A stretch of DNA of 64,000 bases, from contig JAUPSS010000004.1 in NCBI GenBank assembly GCA_040285825.1, forward strand, positions 4,657,658 through 4,721,657. Reading direction: 5' to 3'. The notes under the pieces are model-generated. The model was not told the DNA's origin and did not search any database. It saw nothing but the letters and a program-made list of their open reading frames with translations. The DNA is from Eukaryota sp. TZLM1-RC. Its lineage: Eukaryota; Metamonada: BaSk clade. Below are positions 12,005 through 21,204 of the stretch, in pieces. The position numbers and the translations under genes are program-made. Positions within the stretch are counted from its first letter, which is position 1; every line of letters begins with the position of its first letter.

Positions 12005-12343
12005 ATGCGCGATTCATCATCTTCTATTTGTCTGGGAGGCACTGGTTGCAACTGTCTTGGAGGTAAGATCGGAGAGGTCTGTGTCCTCACAGTTGTTGGA
12101 ATCATTGTGATTCTGCTACTTTTGGGCTGTTGTTTTCTCGTCTTCTTTCTTGCTCTCAGGCCCAAGAGTCCCCAAAGCAAAGGAATGCCCATGGTGTACC
12201 CAGTCTCTGCAGCACCCAACAACACAGGTCCAGTAGTTGCTTCAAATTCTGGTAGTGTTCTCCTTCATAATTTCTTGAATAAATGCATCTGTGAGTCAAT
12301 AAATTTCAATGAAACAATCATTTTTTTATTTACCTTTTTATGA
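12005..12343 (+). CDS. array gene copy 7: stop lost by frameshift, 112 aa
   Basis: Same one-C deletion and read-through tail as copy 4, three units away. Consistent with copying between units. Confidence 0.5.
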   Translation: MRDSSSSICLGGTGCNCLGGKIGEVCVLTVVGIIVILLLLGCCFLVFFLALRPKSPQSKGMPMVYPVSAAPNNTGPVVASNSGSVLLHNFLNKCICESINFNETIIFLFTFL

Positions 12344-13066
12344 TTTTATAAAGTGAATTTTTTACCACTATTTTCTCAACCTCCACATACACTATTGAAA
12401 CTCACCTACACCCTTTTCGTCATAATATTTTTTAAGTGATAGCAACGAACTAGAAACAAGGCTGTACATTCCCTCGAGAATAGAAAAACAATTCTATTTT
12501 TATGAGAATGTTCGGTCAAAGACTCTTTTAGCTCTGGTTTAACAATTTGAAATCAAGCATCAGGGAAAGTTAAGATAAATTTACCCAAGGTTTTCAAATA
12601 AGGAGAAGGCAAAAGTACGAAGCAGGTATTGAGTGTGTGAGTTGAAATTCAAACTATTAATTCTTTCAGCATTCATGATTAATTTTGGTTTCTTTTGTTC
12701 GCCGTATAGGTGAATTATAAGAGAATACGATGTTGTTCATTTGAGCCATTTGGAACATCTGTTGATCTGACGTCAATGATAATGAATGATCCATCAAGAT
12801 CTAGAACTAACACAACTCTGTGACTACCACCAAAAGAAGTTCAGTCATAAACATCAAACAAGTTAAAACGCAATGAATAGGCTCATCTATTTTCAAATTC
12901 GTCATTAATGCATACTTTGGGTCAACCATGGGAGAAATTTATTGATGCATTATTACACAAAGACCAAAAATATTAATGGGTAAGATAATAGCAAAAAATT
13001 GATATAAATTTATATTTTAGAAATTTTTGGGCAAAATTTTAGTTTCATTCTTTTTCATAACTTGAT

Positions 13067-13333
13067 ATGCGCGATTCATCATCTTCTATTTGTCTGGGAG
13101 GCACTGGTTGCAACTGTCTTGGAGGTAAGATCGGAGAGGTCTGTGTCCTCACAGTTGTTGGAATCATTGTGATTCTCCTACTTTTGGGCTGTTGTTTTCT
13201 CGTCTTCTTTCTTGCTCTCAGGCCCAAGAGTCCCCAAAGCAAAGGAATGCCCATGGTGTACCCAGTCTCTGCAGCACCCAACAACACAGGTCCAGTAGTT
13301 GCTTCAAATTCTGGTAGTGTTCTCCCTTCATAA
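13067..13333 (+). CDS. array gene copy 8: small membrane protein
   Basis: 88 aa, the last full copy. Shares the silent ctc variant with copy 6. The array stops ~200 bp downstream. Confidence 0.6.
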   Translation: MRDSSSSICLGGTGCNCLGGKIGEVCVLTVVGIIVILLLLGCCFLVFFLALRPKSPQSKGMPMVYPVSAAPNNTGPVVASNSGSVLPS

Positions 13334-13539
13334 TTTCTTGAATAAATGCATCTGTGAGTCAATAAATTTCAATGAAACAATCATTTTTTATTTACCTTTT
13401 TATGATTTTCCAAAGTGAATTTTTTACCACTATTTTCTCAACCTCCACATACACTATTGAAACTCACCTACACCCTTTTCGTCATAATATTTTTTAAGTG
13501 ATAGCAACGAACTAGAAACAAGTTTGTACATTCCCTAAT

Positions 13540-14825
13540 CTATATTTATTGAACATGTACACTTAATTAAATTAATTCATAACTAATGGGACGACTATCA
13601 TTGAACCAAGATTTCCTCTACAAAATCTTGATTTGCTTGCTGTCTAGCTGAAGCTTCTCTTATTCTATTGAAAAAACGAGGTAATCTATTAATAATGGCA
13701 AATTGAATCCGAGAACACCATAAAAAAATGTCAAATCTTTTCATTGTTTTTTCTTGAATCATTTTTTGGAAGTCATTCAAAATAGTTTCTGCTTCATCTG
13801 ATAATCTTCCATTTATCAAAAATGGGAAAGCAATAAAAACTAGCTGTGTATTTCTATCAGCATTAGCCTCTTCAATATCTTTTTCATATTTTCTATGTTT
13901 TTCTTTTGCCTTAAATTCAAATGCACTCACAGGATTAAATTTTCTTCTGTGAACCAAAGTATCATTTGCAACATTACATGAGACAAAGTCAACAATAGCT
14001 TCAGAATTATCAAACCAATCACAGTATACATCACCTCTATCATCAGAACCAAAATTATTCAGAGAAAGTGTTTCTTTCAGCAAACGCTCTTTGATACACG
14101 ATATTCTTGCAGTTTGTGCCATATTGAAAACAGTGTCTCTAACAGCATCATGTAATGAAGAACGATAAGTTATCAATTTAGAACAATTGAGAGCATGGTG
14201 CATAGTGAGTTGAGGTGAATTCGGACAAATACATTTTTCTTTTGATAATAATTGATTAATGGGGATATTCAAATATAATCTCATTTTTGTTACAAATGCT
14301 TCATTTGTGGCACACAATCCAAATCTTCGTGGTACAATGGTTACAAAAAGTGAAGAATCTGATGACTTATTTTCACAAACACCTTTTCCCAATAACAATG
14401 AGTGAAGATGTTGATTTAAAACAGCCGAGCTGCATATATAATTATAAAGATCATTTTCATACATTCCAGTCAATCGTTTCTGTAATGTTCGAAGAGTGGA
14501 TTTTAAATTTAAAACATTCTTTTCTGGAATATTGCCATTGAATGATTGGGGAAAGCATCGACCCCATTTTTCTGCATCAATTTTTGAAATTTCTTCATTT
14601 AATGCAAAAACAGTGGAACTTTGCGTTGCCATCAACAAATCTTTCCAATCTGCAAATCTTTCGGAAAACTCAAAGATTGCATTTCTGCTTCCACCAATAA
14701 AAGCAAACGAAGTAAGAATGGAAGCCTTCGTCCAACCTAAACCGCCATAATGTGGACTAAGATAAGCATGGTCTGGAATTTGGAATACTTTACATCCAAA
14801 TAATTGTGACAAAACTTTTGCACGT
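13540..14825 (-). mobile_element. lineage A non-LTR retrotransposon, 3' half
   Basis: A 5'-truncated copy with one long open frame (13598-14812, ~404 aa). It begins inside the post-RT region (KVLSQLFGCKVFQIPDHAYL), so the RT core is absent. The C-terminal half has a CxC...H...C knuckle (CICPNSPQLTMHHALNC) followed by RSSLHDAVRD, then RGD-X13-DF and KEKHRKY. This order and the D spacing fit the (K/R)PD-X12-14-(D/E) restriction-like endonuclease of R2-type elements, which nicks target DNA for target-primed reverse transcription. The frame is intact to its stop, so this is the best-preserved A endonuclease domain here. It abuts the tandem array on one side and another element on the other. Confidence 0.8.
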
Positions 14826-14859
14826 CACTTTTTTTTGATCAACTTTTTTTTTGTTTTTT

Positions 14860-17370
14860 TATTAAAATCCTATAAATCAACATCTAAAAAATTCATCTCT
14901 CCCAAAACAAAAACACTAGATGCAACTCTCTCATAGTGAGATCCAAGAGAAAGCAAAGCATCAGAAACCATCTTCAACATCCCCTTAAAAATAGAAAACA
15001 CAATTCTATTTTGCCAATACAATCTGTTGAAATTTCTGTTGGTTCTTCTCTTTACAATCATTTCAAATTCTTTCAAAAAACGTAAAGCCGTTGGTGCAAG
15101 TGATCCAAAAAGACAAAATACAAATGGATACAAATTGTATTTTGCATGCTGTAGACTGGCCAATTTGGACAAAAGTTAATTGTATTTTTTGAATTTGAAA
15201 TTTTCAGCATTTGAAAGAAGATTATGAATTTCAGAATTCACAAACCTTTCATTTGAGGCATTACAAAGATCAAGAGTCATTACATCCAATAAAATGAAGC
15301 TTCCATCTACTCCAGGTAATATTACACCACTTCTATTATTCTTATAAATATCATCTTCAGTATCAAACAGATTTGACAACCGAGGTTCCAAAAAGGATTT
15401 AATTCAAAGAGACTTACACATACAATATAACTGGTCTCTTACAGCATCATAAACCTTGCTTCTAAAAGTAATATAATGTTTACAATTTAACAAATGAGTA
15501 ATTGTAATTTCGCGAGAACATTTACAAATTAAATTATGAGTTAAATTATCAGGCCAGATAAAGGAACGAAATCTCATATTCAGAGTCCAAGCAGAATCAG
15601 TTAAAAGAGTACTATAAACTTGAGGAATTGTTGTTACTAAGGCAGAAGAAGTACTATCACACATATCTTGTAAAAGATTTGCAAAAGCGGGATTCTTTTT
15701 CTTGGCCAAGTCAAGTCTAACATCAAAATCCAAGCTTTCAAAAATCTTTGACAATTTTTGTTGAAGCTTTTTACAGCAAAACTGTAAACTAAAAAGAGAT
15801 CGGTTTGGAATTTCTTGAATTGATTGAGGAAAACATTTGGTCCAAACTTGTGGTGGCAAGTTTTCAAGTTCACAAATAACTCATACAAATAGGGACTGCA
15901 ACTGGGAACTAACTGATGAGAATCATTAGGAAATCTACGAGAAAATTCATAAATCAAATTTTTGCCACCACCCAAGAAAGCTGATTGACACAAAATTGAA
16001 GATTTAGTAAATCCAATACCACCCAATTTTGCTGAAGAAAATCAGTGACTTTTCAACATTCCTAGTTCCACATCCAATAAATCAGCAAACAATTCTGTTC
16101 TCAATGAATTAAAAGAACGACAGAAGTCTAAAGCTGTGGAAGGATCACAAGGTCTCAAAATGTGGGTTATTCTCCCAGTGTAGCAAATTTTAAGCATGAA
16201 AAATTTAATATGTTTTTCTATATCTAAAGAAGAAATTGAATCAAGTTCAATTTTCATTTTTTCCAAAATAACTTGCAATTCATTCTGAATTTGAGGCACG
16301 TTTCCTTACCAACAACCAAGGAACGTAACAGCATCACTATTATAATTAGTAAAAGGGACAATAGAATCGTTTATCACGAGATCATGAGCAGAAGAGCCAA
16401 TCAGAAGGCATTTGCTTGCATTAAGATGAAGCCCAATATTTTCATATGAATCGGCAATTTCTTGAGCAACCAATTCTAGTAAATCAATTGAACCAATCAA
16501 GGATATATCATCCATATAAGCAACTATTTTTATAGATGGGTATTTTTGCTTAATGATATTTAAAGTTTTGTGAATAGCTGAACAAAACAATAATGGGCCG
16601 CCTAAAGGATCACCCTGCTTCACACCAGAAGATGATTTAAGACCAAATGAATTAAATATTAAATCTGATTCTTTACCACAAAAATGGTAGAAAAAACTCG
16701 ATAGCTGAGGAAAATCAGATTTAATTACTTCAAAAATTGCTTTTCGCTTTACAGAATTAAAAGCATTTTTAAAGTCAAGATTAAAAATAAAGTTATTTTC
16801 GTCTGCATTGAAAAAAGTATCAGAGGCAATAGCAGCAACAGAAGCACCATCAATTGTTTTGATTCCAAATTAATGAGGATTCAAAAATGTAGAAGCTTTG
16901 TTTTAGACACGATCGATGACAATTGATGCCAACAAACAAGATAGAGATTCACCAACAGCAATTGGGCGTATTCCATCAGGTTTAATTCCATTACCAGACT
17001 TTACTAAAGCAATCAGACGTGCAGCAAGTATTTCAAAAGGAGGATTAATTTTCAAAACAATTAATTGTTGAAAATAATGGGCTAGATCATCAGCAATTGC
17101 AGGAGCACTGGAACACGCTATTTTTAACAGATCAAAAGAAATTTCAGATGGGCCTGCTGCTTTTCCTTTTGTCATTTTTGAATAGCTTTAAGAACTTCAA
17201 TTGCAGTAATAGGATTTTCAATCCAAAAAGGACATACATCAGGCTTGCTGCACTTGAAATTTGCTTGAGGATGCAACTTTTGAAGTTTTTCAAGGGTATC
17301 AGAATTTGCATCAGCCAAAGAAGAAGAAAAGATTGCTTTGCGGCACCATAACGACCACGTAAGCACAATT
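14860..17370 (-). mobile_element. lineage B non-LTR retrotransposon, RT to endonuclease, decayed
   Basis: A near-complete RT plus endonuclease in fragments. Reading from 17370 downward: a fingers region (GKAAGPSEISFDLLK near 17160, RPIAVGES), IFNLDFKNAFNSV near 16780, SGVKQGDPLGGPLLFC near 16620, the catalytic YMDDISLIGS near 16510, and NASKCLLIGS. Next come thumb fragments, a knuckle (CKCSREITITHLLNC near 15500) and a C-terminus ending DVDL at 14870. Two in-frame stops (16909 and 16869 areas) look like CAA-to-TAA changes (before NKAST and before FGIKT). Several frameshifts follow (around 16300, 16030, 15860, 15400 and 15175). It is non-functional. The 5' end is truncated near 17370. Confidence 0.8.
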
Positions 17371-17424
17371 TTCGGAAAAGGAATTGATAAAAGATAATAT
17401 TTATAATTATGTGCACAATTTTGT

Positions 17425-17812
17425 AAGACCAATAGGAAAATTAGTGTATTCCGCTGATTCGCCTTATCTAACGCCGAAAAAAAGAAGATAAAAAAAATAT
17501 GAAGAACCTTTGGCACAGTTAGGTAGAGTAGAACATGTGAAATATCAGTTTGTGTCGTTTGCAATTTCTCTTTTTGGCAATATTGAACCTTCAGGGTTGC
17601 ACTTTTTTGAAAATTTTAAAAAAGTGTTACTGAATAGGTCTGGTAAAACAATGAACTCCACTTTCTGGTTAAATAGAATTGTTTTTTGCATTTTCAAGTC
17701 TATTCCAACAATGATTTCTAAGGCACTTTTAGCTATTGGTGTAGAATATGAACGTAATGCTGTGAGTAGGTTTAGTAATAGTGACGCTTGTTTGGGGGAT
17801 ATTGAATATTAG
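17425..17812 (+). mobile_element. lineage C retrotransposon, 3' end only
   Basis: An open frame over the last ~100 codons of the endonuclease region (AQLGRVEHVKYQF ... ISLFGNIEPSG ... WLNRIVFCIF ... CLGDIEY). It aligns in layout with the C-termini of lineages B and D but is clearly distinct from both. Heavily 5'-truncated; it lies head-to-head with the lineage B copy and ends 92 bp before the Asterix start codon. Confidence 0.7.
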
Positions 17813-17904
17813 ATGGGTTTTTTTATCTCAATAAATATTCCAGTTTAAAAACAATAGGAAAATTAACATTTGGTAGATTCAGCCTTCTTAAACCACCTCA
17901 ACCA

Positions 17905-18207
17905 ATGCCCAAGAGAACAAAACAAACCTCAGAGGATCTTCGTGATCCTTCAAAGGTAGTTCCTTTCAAAGCTGTTCAATCTGATCAAGCTGATTTCTTC
18001 CAAGTTCTCACAATGATGCTTTCGTCTCTTTCAATTGTCCTGAGAATTCCCTTGGCTGCCTGGGGAGCTGCTCTATTTGCTCTGGCGTCCATTGCACATC
18101 GTCGGAGGACTTCCCAGGTCACAAATCCTTATTCCAGCGTAGTTTTCGCCGTGATGAGTGTTGTAATGTCTTATGTATCTCCTCGTCTAAAACCAAGCGT
18201 GGCTTAA
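17905..18207 (+). CDS. Asterix / WDR83OS-like ER membrane protein
   Basis: 100 aa. Asterix is a small ER membrane protein that, with CCDC47, forms the PAT complex, an intramembrane chaperone acting with the Sec61 translocon on multipass proteins. The sequence shows a D-x-R-D-P-S-K-V-V head (RDPSKVVPFKA, about 13-23), a first hydrophobic segment (about 36-62, with W53) and a second ending in the characteristic AVMSVVMSYV (about 80-93). The length matches the family. It is intact and intronless. It is convergent with the J-domain gene, 75 bp between stops. The retrotransposon end just upstream may overlap its promoter. The call rests on motif order and length. Confidence 0.75.
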   Translation: MPKRTKQTSEDLRDPSKVVPFKAVQSDQADFFQVLTMMLSSLSIVLRIPLAAWGAALFALASIAHRRRTSQVTNPYSSVVFAVMSVVMSYVSPRLKPSVA

Positions 18208-18282
18208 TATCCTTGTCTTTAAAGGTGTCGCATTTTTGAAGTATTTTTTGTCTGAAACTATTGAGATATGGATCATTTTTCT

Positions 18283-18870
18283 TTATTGTTTTATTATACG
18301 CTTCAATTCCTTTATAAAGACTTGGTGTGAATTTTTGTATAATTTGTAATTGATATCGGTAACAAAAATCTGTAGTATACGTCCATCAACAACTACTTCA
18401 AGTCGATTTCTATGGAGATCTGTTCTCGTAAACTTGAACAAATTCGTGGATGGATCTTTGAAGGTAGAAGATGAACTCGTACTGATAAGAAAGAGAACCA
18501 ACAAGATTGTTATAAAAAAGATTGTTATCATCAAATGTGAAGAGATGAAGCGACAAAGTCGACAAAGCCCAAGCAGAAAGAACTGAATAAACTGTACAAA
18601 CACTGATAGTGAAGATTGATGGTTGATGTATCGCATGTTGTAGATTCGTGTAGAAGTTGAGGGAGACTCATTTGTATTATCCCCAGTTTGAAGGCGCAGT
18701 GTTGAAGACGAACCACCATTCAACGCATGAAGAATCTCGTCTCTTTGTTGCGTTAATTCTACAAAAGCAGAATCATCTTGAGTGTTGTGATCAGGATGAC
18801 ATGCACGGGCCTTCTTTCTGTATTCTTTACCAATGAACGCTATTACATCGTCCTTCAATGTGGTGCTCAT
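18283..18870 (-). CDS. J-domain membrane protein (DNAJB12/14-like)
   Basis: About 195 aa from the ATG at 18870. The frame is open to a little beyond 18960 without another in-frame ATG, so a short upstream exon is possible and the start is uncertain. A J-domain helix II and HPD signature (EYRKKARACHPDHN) sits near residues 18-31; HPD is the motif that stimulates Hsp70 ATPase. A Ser/Thr-rich linker and one hydrophobic segment (about 95-130, SSHLMITIFFITILLVLFL core) follow. The C-terminus (FKFTRTDLHRNRL ... YKLYKNS) resembles the region after the membrane span in DNAJB12/14 (DUF1977), which are ER-anchored. Helix I looks short, so function is likely but not certain. Confidence 0.6.
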   Translation of the reverse strand: MSTTLKDDVIAFIGKEYRKKARACHPDHNTQDDSAFVELTQQRDEILHALNGGSSSTLRLQTGDNTNESPSTSTRIYNMRYINHQSSLSVFVQFIQFFLLGLCRLCRFISSHLMITIFFITILLVLFLISTSSSSTFKDPSTNLFKFTRTDLHRNRLEVVVDGRILQIFVTDINYKLYKNSHQVFIKELKRIIKQ

Positions 18871-18888
18871 TTGCGCTTCTGCTAACAA

Positions 18889-19595
18889 ATTTTGGACCTT
18901 GGAATGTTGAGGTGGCAGGTTTTCAATACAGTCTGATATAATACTTTTGGATTTGGAAAAGAAAACCTTGACCCATCAGTTATCGGTTCAGGTCAGTTTC
19001 CAACTTTATTTCCGAGGTAAACCTGTACAGTCGAGGTATAATGCCAAGAATATAAAAAAGATTTCAGTTAATCAAAAATGCAGTGTTGTACCATAGTCAC
19101 TCTTTGACCATGCCATACGTGTATGACGTATGACATTTTGCATATGATGACACGTATGCCACTGTGTATATTATTTATTTATGCTTTAAACCTTCTTTTA
19201 GTGTCATTTCATGGATTCAAAATGTGATTTGTAGTGCTGACTCTTTTCATAAAGCCTTTTTCCTCTTCTCATACCATTTATCGTTGCTTTTCTCCAATTA
19301 ACAATGTCAAAATATTCAAAACTACATACACACTTTGTTGTCTTAGAAGATGGAGTACCAAGACCCGATGGGAGAGGCAAGACTGATCCAAAAGTTGAAT
19401 GTCTCTATTGTTCTGCGACGAGAGTTGATTCGGAATAGTCTTATAAAATATTATTATTTGGAACTGTAATAAAATCATACAATGAATACAGTCTAGTAAT
19501 TAGAGGTGGGTCAAAGAGTACATAATGTTACAATCTGAAGAATTTGCCATATGGGTGTGACGTGTATGGCATAACCCAGAAAAAATGTTTATTAG
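18889..19595. other. intergenic, with a BED-like fragment and short palindromes
   Basis: Apart from the BED-like frame at 19304-19438, the stretch holds short near-palindromic boxes around 19108-19165 (catacgtgtatgacgtatg) and 19540-19575 (ggtgtgacgtgtatggcat). These could be the ends of a small decayed DNA transposon, but their order does not make a simple inverted-terminal pair. Confidence 0.35.
19304..19438 (+). pseudogene. BED-type zinc finger fragment
   Basis: A 44-aa frame from ATG: an aromatic-spaced head (KYSKLHTHFVV), then VECLYCSATR and an early stop. BED fingers of hAT transposases begin with spaced aromatics and a CxxC; the His pair that should follow is missing. Probably transposon debris, low certainty. 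Confidence 0.35.
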
Positions 19596-20870
19596 TCAAA
19601 AACCTAGGTATTGAATCAACAATTTCACAAATCCAGCATTCATGAAATACTGAGAATGATCAACACCCTGAACAGGGAAAAAATCAATCTTTTTTGATTG
19701 GTGATGCGACCAACTCATTAAAACATCAATCATAGAACTAACACTAACAGTACCATCACCCTTACTCCACCCTTCAGTGACTGCACTTCTTTTACTAAAT
19801 CTAAACGAATGGGGAACTTTAAGATTGCTTGTTCCAAACACAGAAAGTTTAACATTTGGGGGAACTTCTTGGTCAATTAAATACAATTGTTGTTTCAAAA
19901 AAGAAACATGGGAAGATATATTATAGTGTTGAAACAATAGTGTCAAGTTATGTGCAGTGTAAACGTCATCATCGACAACCGCCAGCACATCACTTTCCTT
20001 AAACGTCCAAGTTCTAGGAGAAAGAGTGCTTATTGAACTCCAATTAAACACCAACTGACGACTCAACTCCAATGAGACCGTGGGTACTCCATAGGTGTTC
20101 CCAGCTATGAGGTCTTTGATAGAACGAGAAGACCCAGAAAAAGGAGGTCCAACGGCAACTAGCTCAGAAATGTACTTACTTTTCCAATCATCAGTCATTT
20201 TAGATAGGAAATCAACTCCAATCAAACCCCCCATTGAATGTGAGACCAATTGAACAGTGGTGTTATTATTTTTAATATAAATATACTCAATCAACTCTTT
20301 TAATTTAGGGTAAATCTCGTCCCGTTGGTACACCATTGAATGGCGCCAATCATAAGGAAAAGCAAAGACTTTCTTTCCTCTTCCGTGTCCCAATCTTTCA
20401 AGAGTTTCTATGAACTTATACATATACCCAGTCTTCCAAGAGAAGGAAGGATCCAGGTGTTCCACGGCCAAGGTGTCTCCTAAATAGCGAGAGATAGGAC
20501 GAGTTGTAACACCGGTAGAATCAGAACAGGAAGAAGGGGTACAATGAGGGGAAAAGTTGGATAACCAGCATTGGATGACTTCAGGAAGGAAAGAGGTTAG
20601 TGAAATCCAGGCATTGTGCCAAGATTTAGAAGAACTACACCACCAGTGATCAATGGGTTTGTTTTCGAGTTGTTGTTCAAGAGATGATGCAGCAAAACCT
20701 GGAATGAGGAGGATGGGGTGGAGTAAGGAGGTAGACTTGAGTGATGCGACGGTTTGGTTGATGTCAAGGTCAAGCTCTTGAGGTGATTGATACTGGCTGT
20801 AGGGAGGAGGGCGCCATGCTTCGATCGACCAGGTCTGGTGAAATAGAAGGGATAGTAGTACGAGTATCAT
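19596..20870 (-). CDS. LCAT-family secreted acyltransferase / phospholipase
   Basis: 424 aa. The LCAT/PLA2G15/PDAT fold transfers or hydrolyses acyl chains of phospholipids. The N-terminus (LVLLSLLFHQTWS) is a signal peptide with no further membrane span, so the protein is secreted or lysosomal/vacuolar. Marks in order: HPILLIPGFAASSLE (oxyanion-side loop, about 51-65), a lid-like Cys/Trp stretch (WWCSSSKSWHNAW, 76-88), FPYDWR (171-176), the nucleophile elbow SHSMGG (Ser212), KGDGTVS (Asp372) and GVDHSQY (His405). The catalytic triad is complete and several N-x-S/T sites are present. Length fits PLA2G15/LCAT (about 410-440 aa). Intronless and intact, it lies upstream of a divergently placed retrotransposon. 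Confidence 0.9.
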   Translation of the reverse strand: MILVLLSLLFHQTWSIEAWRPPPYSQYQSPQELDLDINQTVASLKSTSLLHPILLIPGFAASSLEQQLENKPIDHWWCSSSKSWHNAWISLTSFLPEVIQCWLSNFSPHCTPSSCSDSTGVTTRPISRYLGDTLAVEHLDPSFSWKTGYMYKFIETLERLGHGRGKKVFAFPYDWRHSMVYQRDEIYPKLKELIEYIYIKNNNTTVQLVSHSMGGLIGVDFLSKMTDDWKSKYISELVAVGPPFSGSSRSIKDLIAGNTYGVPTVSLELSRQLVFNWSSISTLSPRTWTFKESDVLAVVDDDVYTAHNLTLLFQHYNISSHVSFLKQQLYLIDQEVPPNVKLSVFGTSNLKVPHSFRFSKRSAVTEGWSKGDGTVSVSSMIDVLMSWSHHQSKKIDFFPVQGVDHSQYFMNAGFVKLLIQYLGF

Positions 20871-21204
20871 GGATAAATGGTGGAGAGGAGAACAGAAAAG
20901 TATTGTGGATATCTACTCCTAAAGATATGGGATATTTCACCTATCGCAAGTCAGTTACCGAGGAGATTGTATAGTGTACTCATAACTAGCTGAATCAACT
21001 AGGAAGATCGATCTTGATTGATGATAAATGGAATTGATTCAACTGATATGTGTGGTCTAAGAGTTGAAAAGTATAAGGACCAAGTCTAAGGTGGTGCAAG
21101 CATGATCAGTAAGCATGATAATAACTTTTCAATGCTAAGGTAACATATGGCACAAGGCGTTAGAAGTTGGAATTGTCTTCCATATATATAAAATATATTT
21201 ATTT
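20871..21204. other. intergenic / promoter side of the LCAT-like gene
   Basis: AT-rich, no gene seen. It ends where the lineage D retrotransposon starts abruptly. Confidence 0.4.

Larger units (their letters stand above)
3289..13536 (+). repeat. tandem array of ~1,063-bp gene-bearing units
   Basis: Unit boundaries measured at the shared atgcatctgtgagtc box fall at 3291, 4070, 4843, 5906, 6967, 8031, 9093, 10156, 11220, 12283 and 13346. Eight consecutive periods are 1,061-1,064 bp; the first two are 779 and 773 bp because ~288 bp spanning most of the coding part is missing. A final ~190-bp partial unit ends where a retrotransposon 3' end begins. Each full unit holds ~700 bp of upstream sequence, an 88-codon ORF and an AATAAA just past the stop, so each unit looks like a whole gene with its own control region. 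Internal units are nearly identical; the leftmost is the most diverged. Confidence 0.95.

Noticed and set aside
5605-13362. 105-aa minus-strand frame (starting MTHRCIYSRNYEG) in every array unit
   Set aside because: It is the antisense of the 88-aa membrane-protein frame. Its conservation is explained by unit identity, and it has no hydrophobic core, polyadenylation signal or other protein-like feature.
19108-19575. A complete small DNA transposon bounded by the tgacgtatg-like boxes
   Set aside because: The shared boxes are in a different order on the two sides and do not form terminal inverted repeats with a target duplication.
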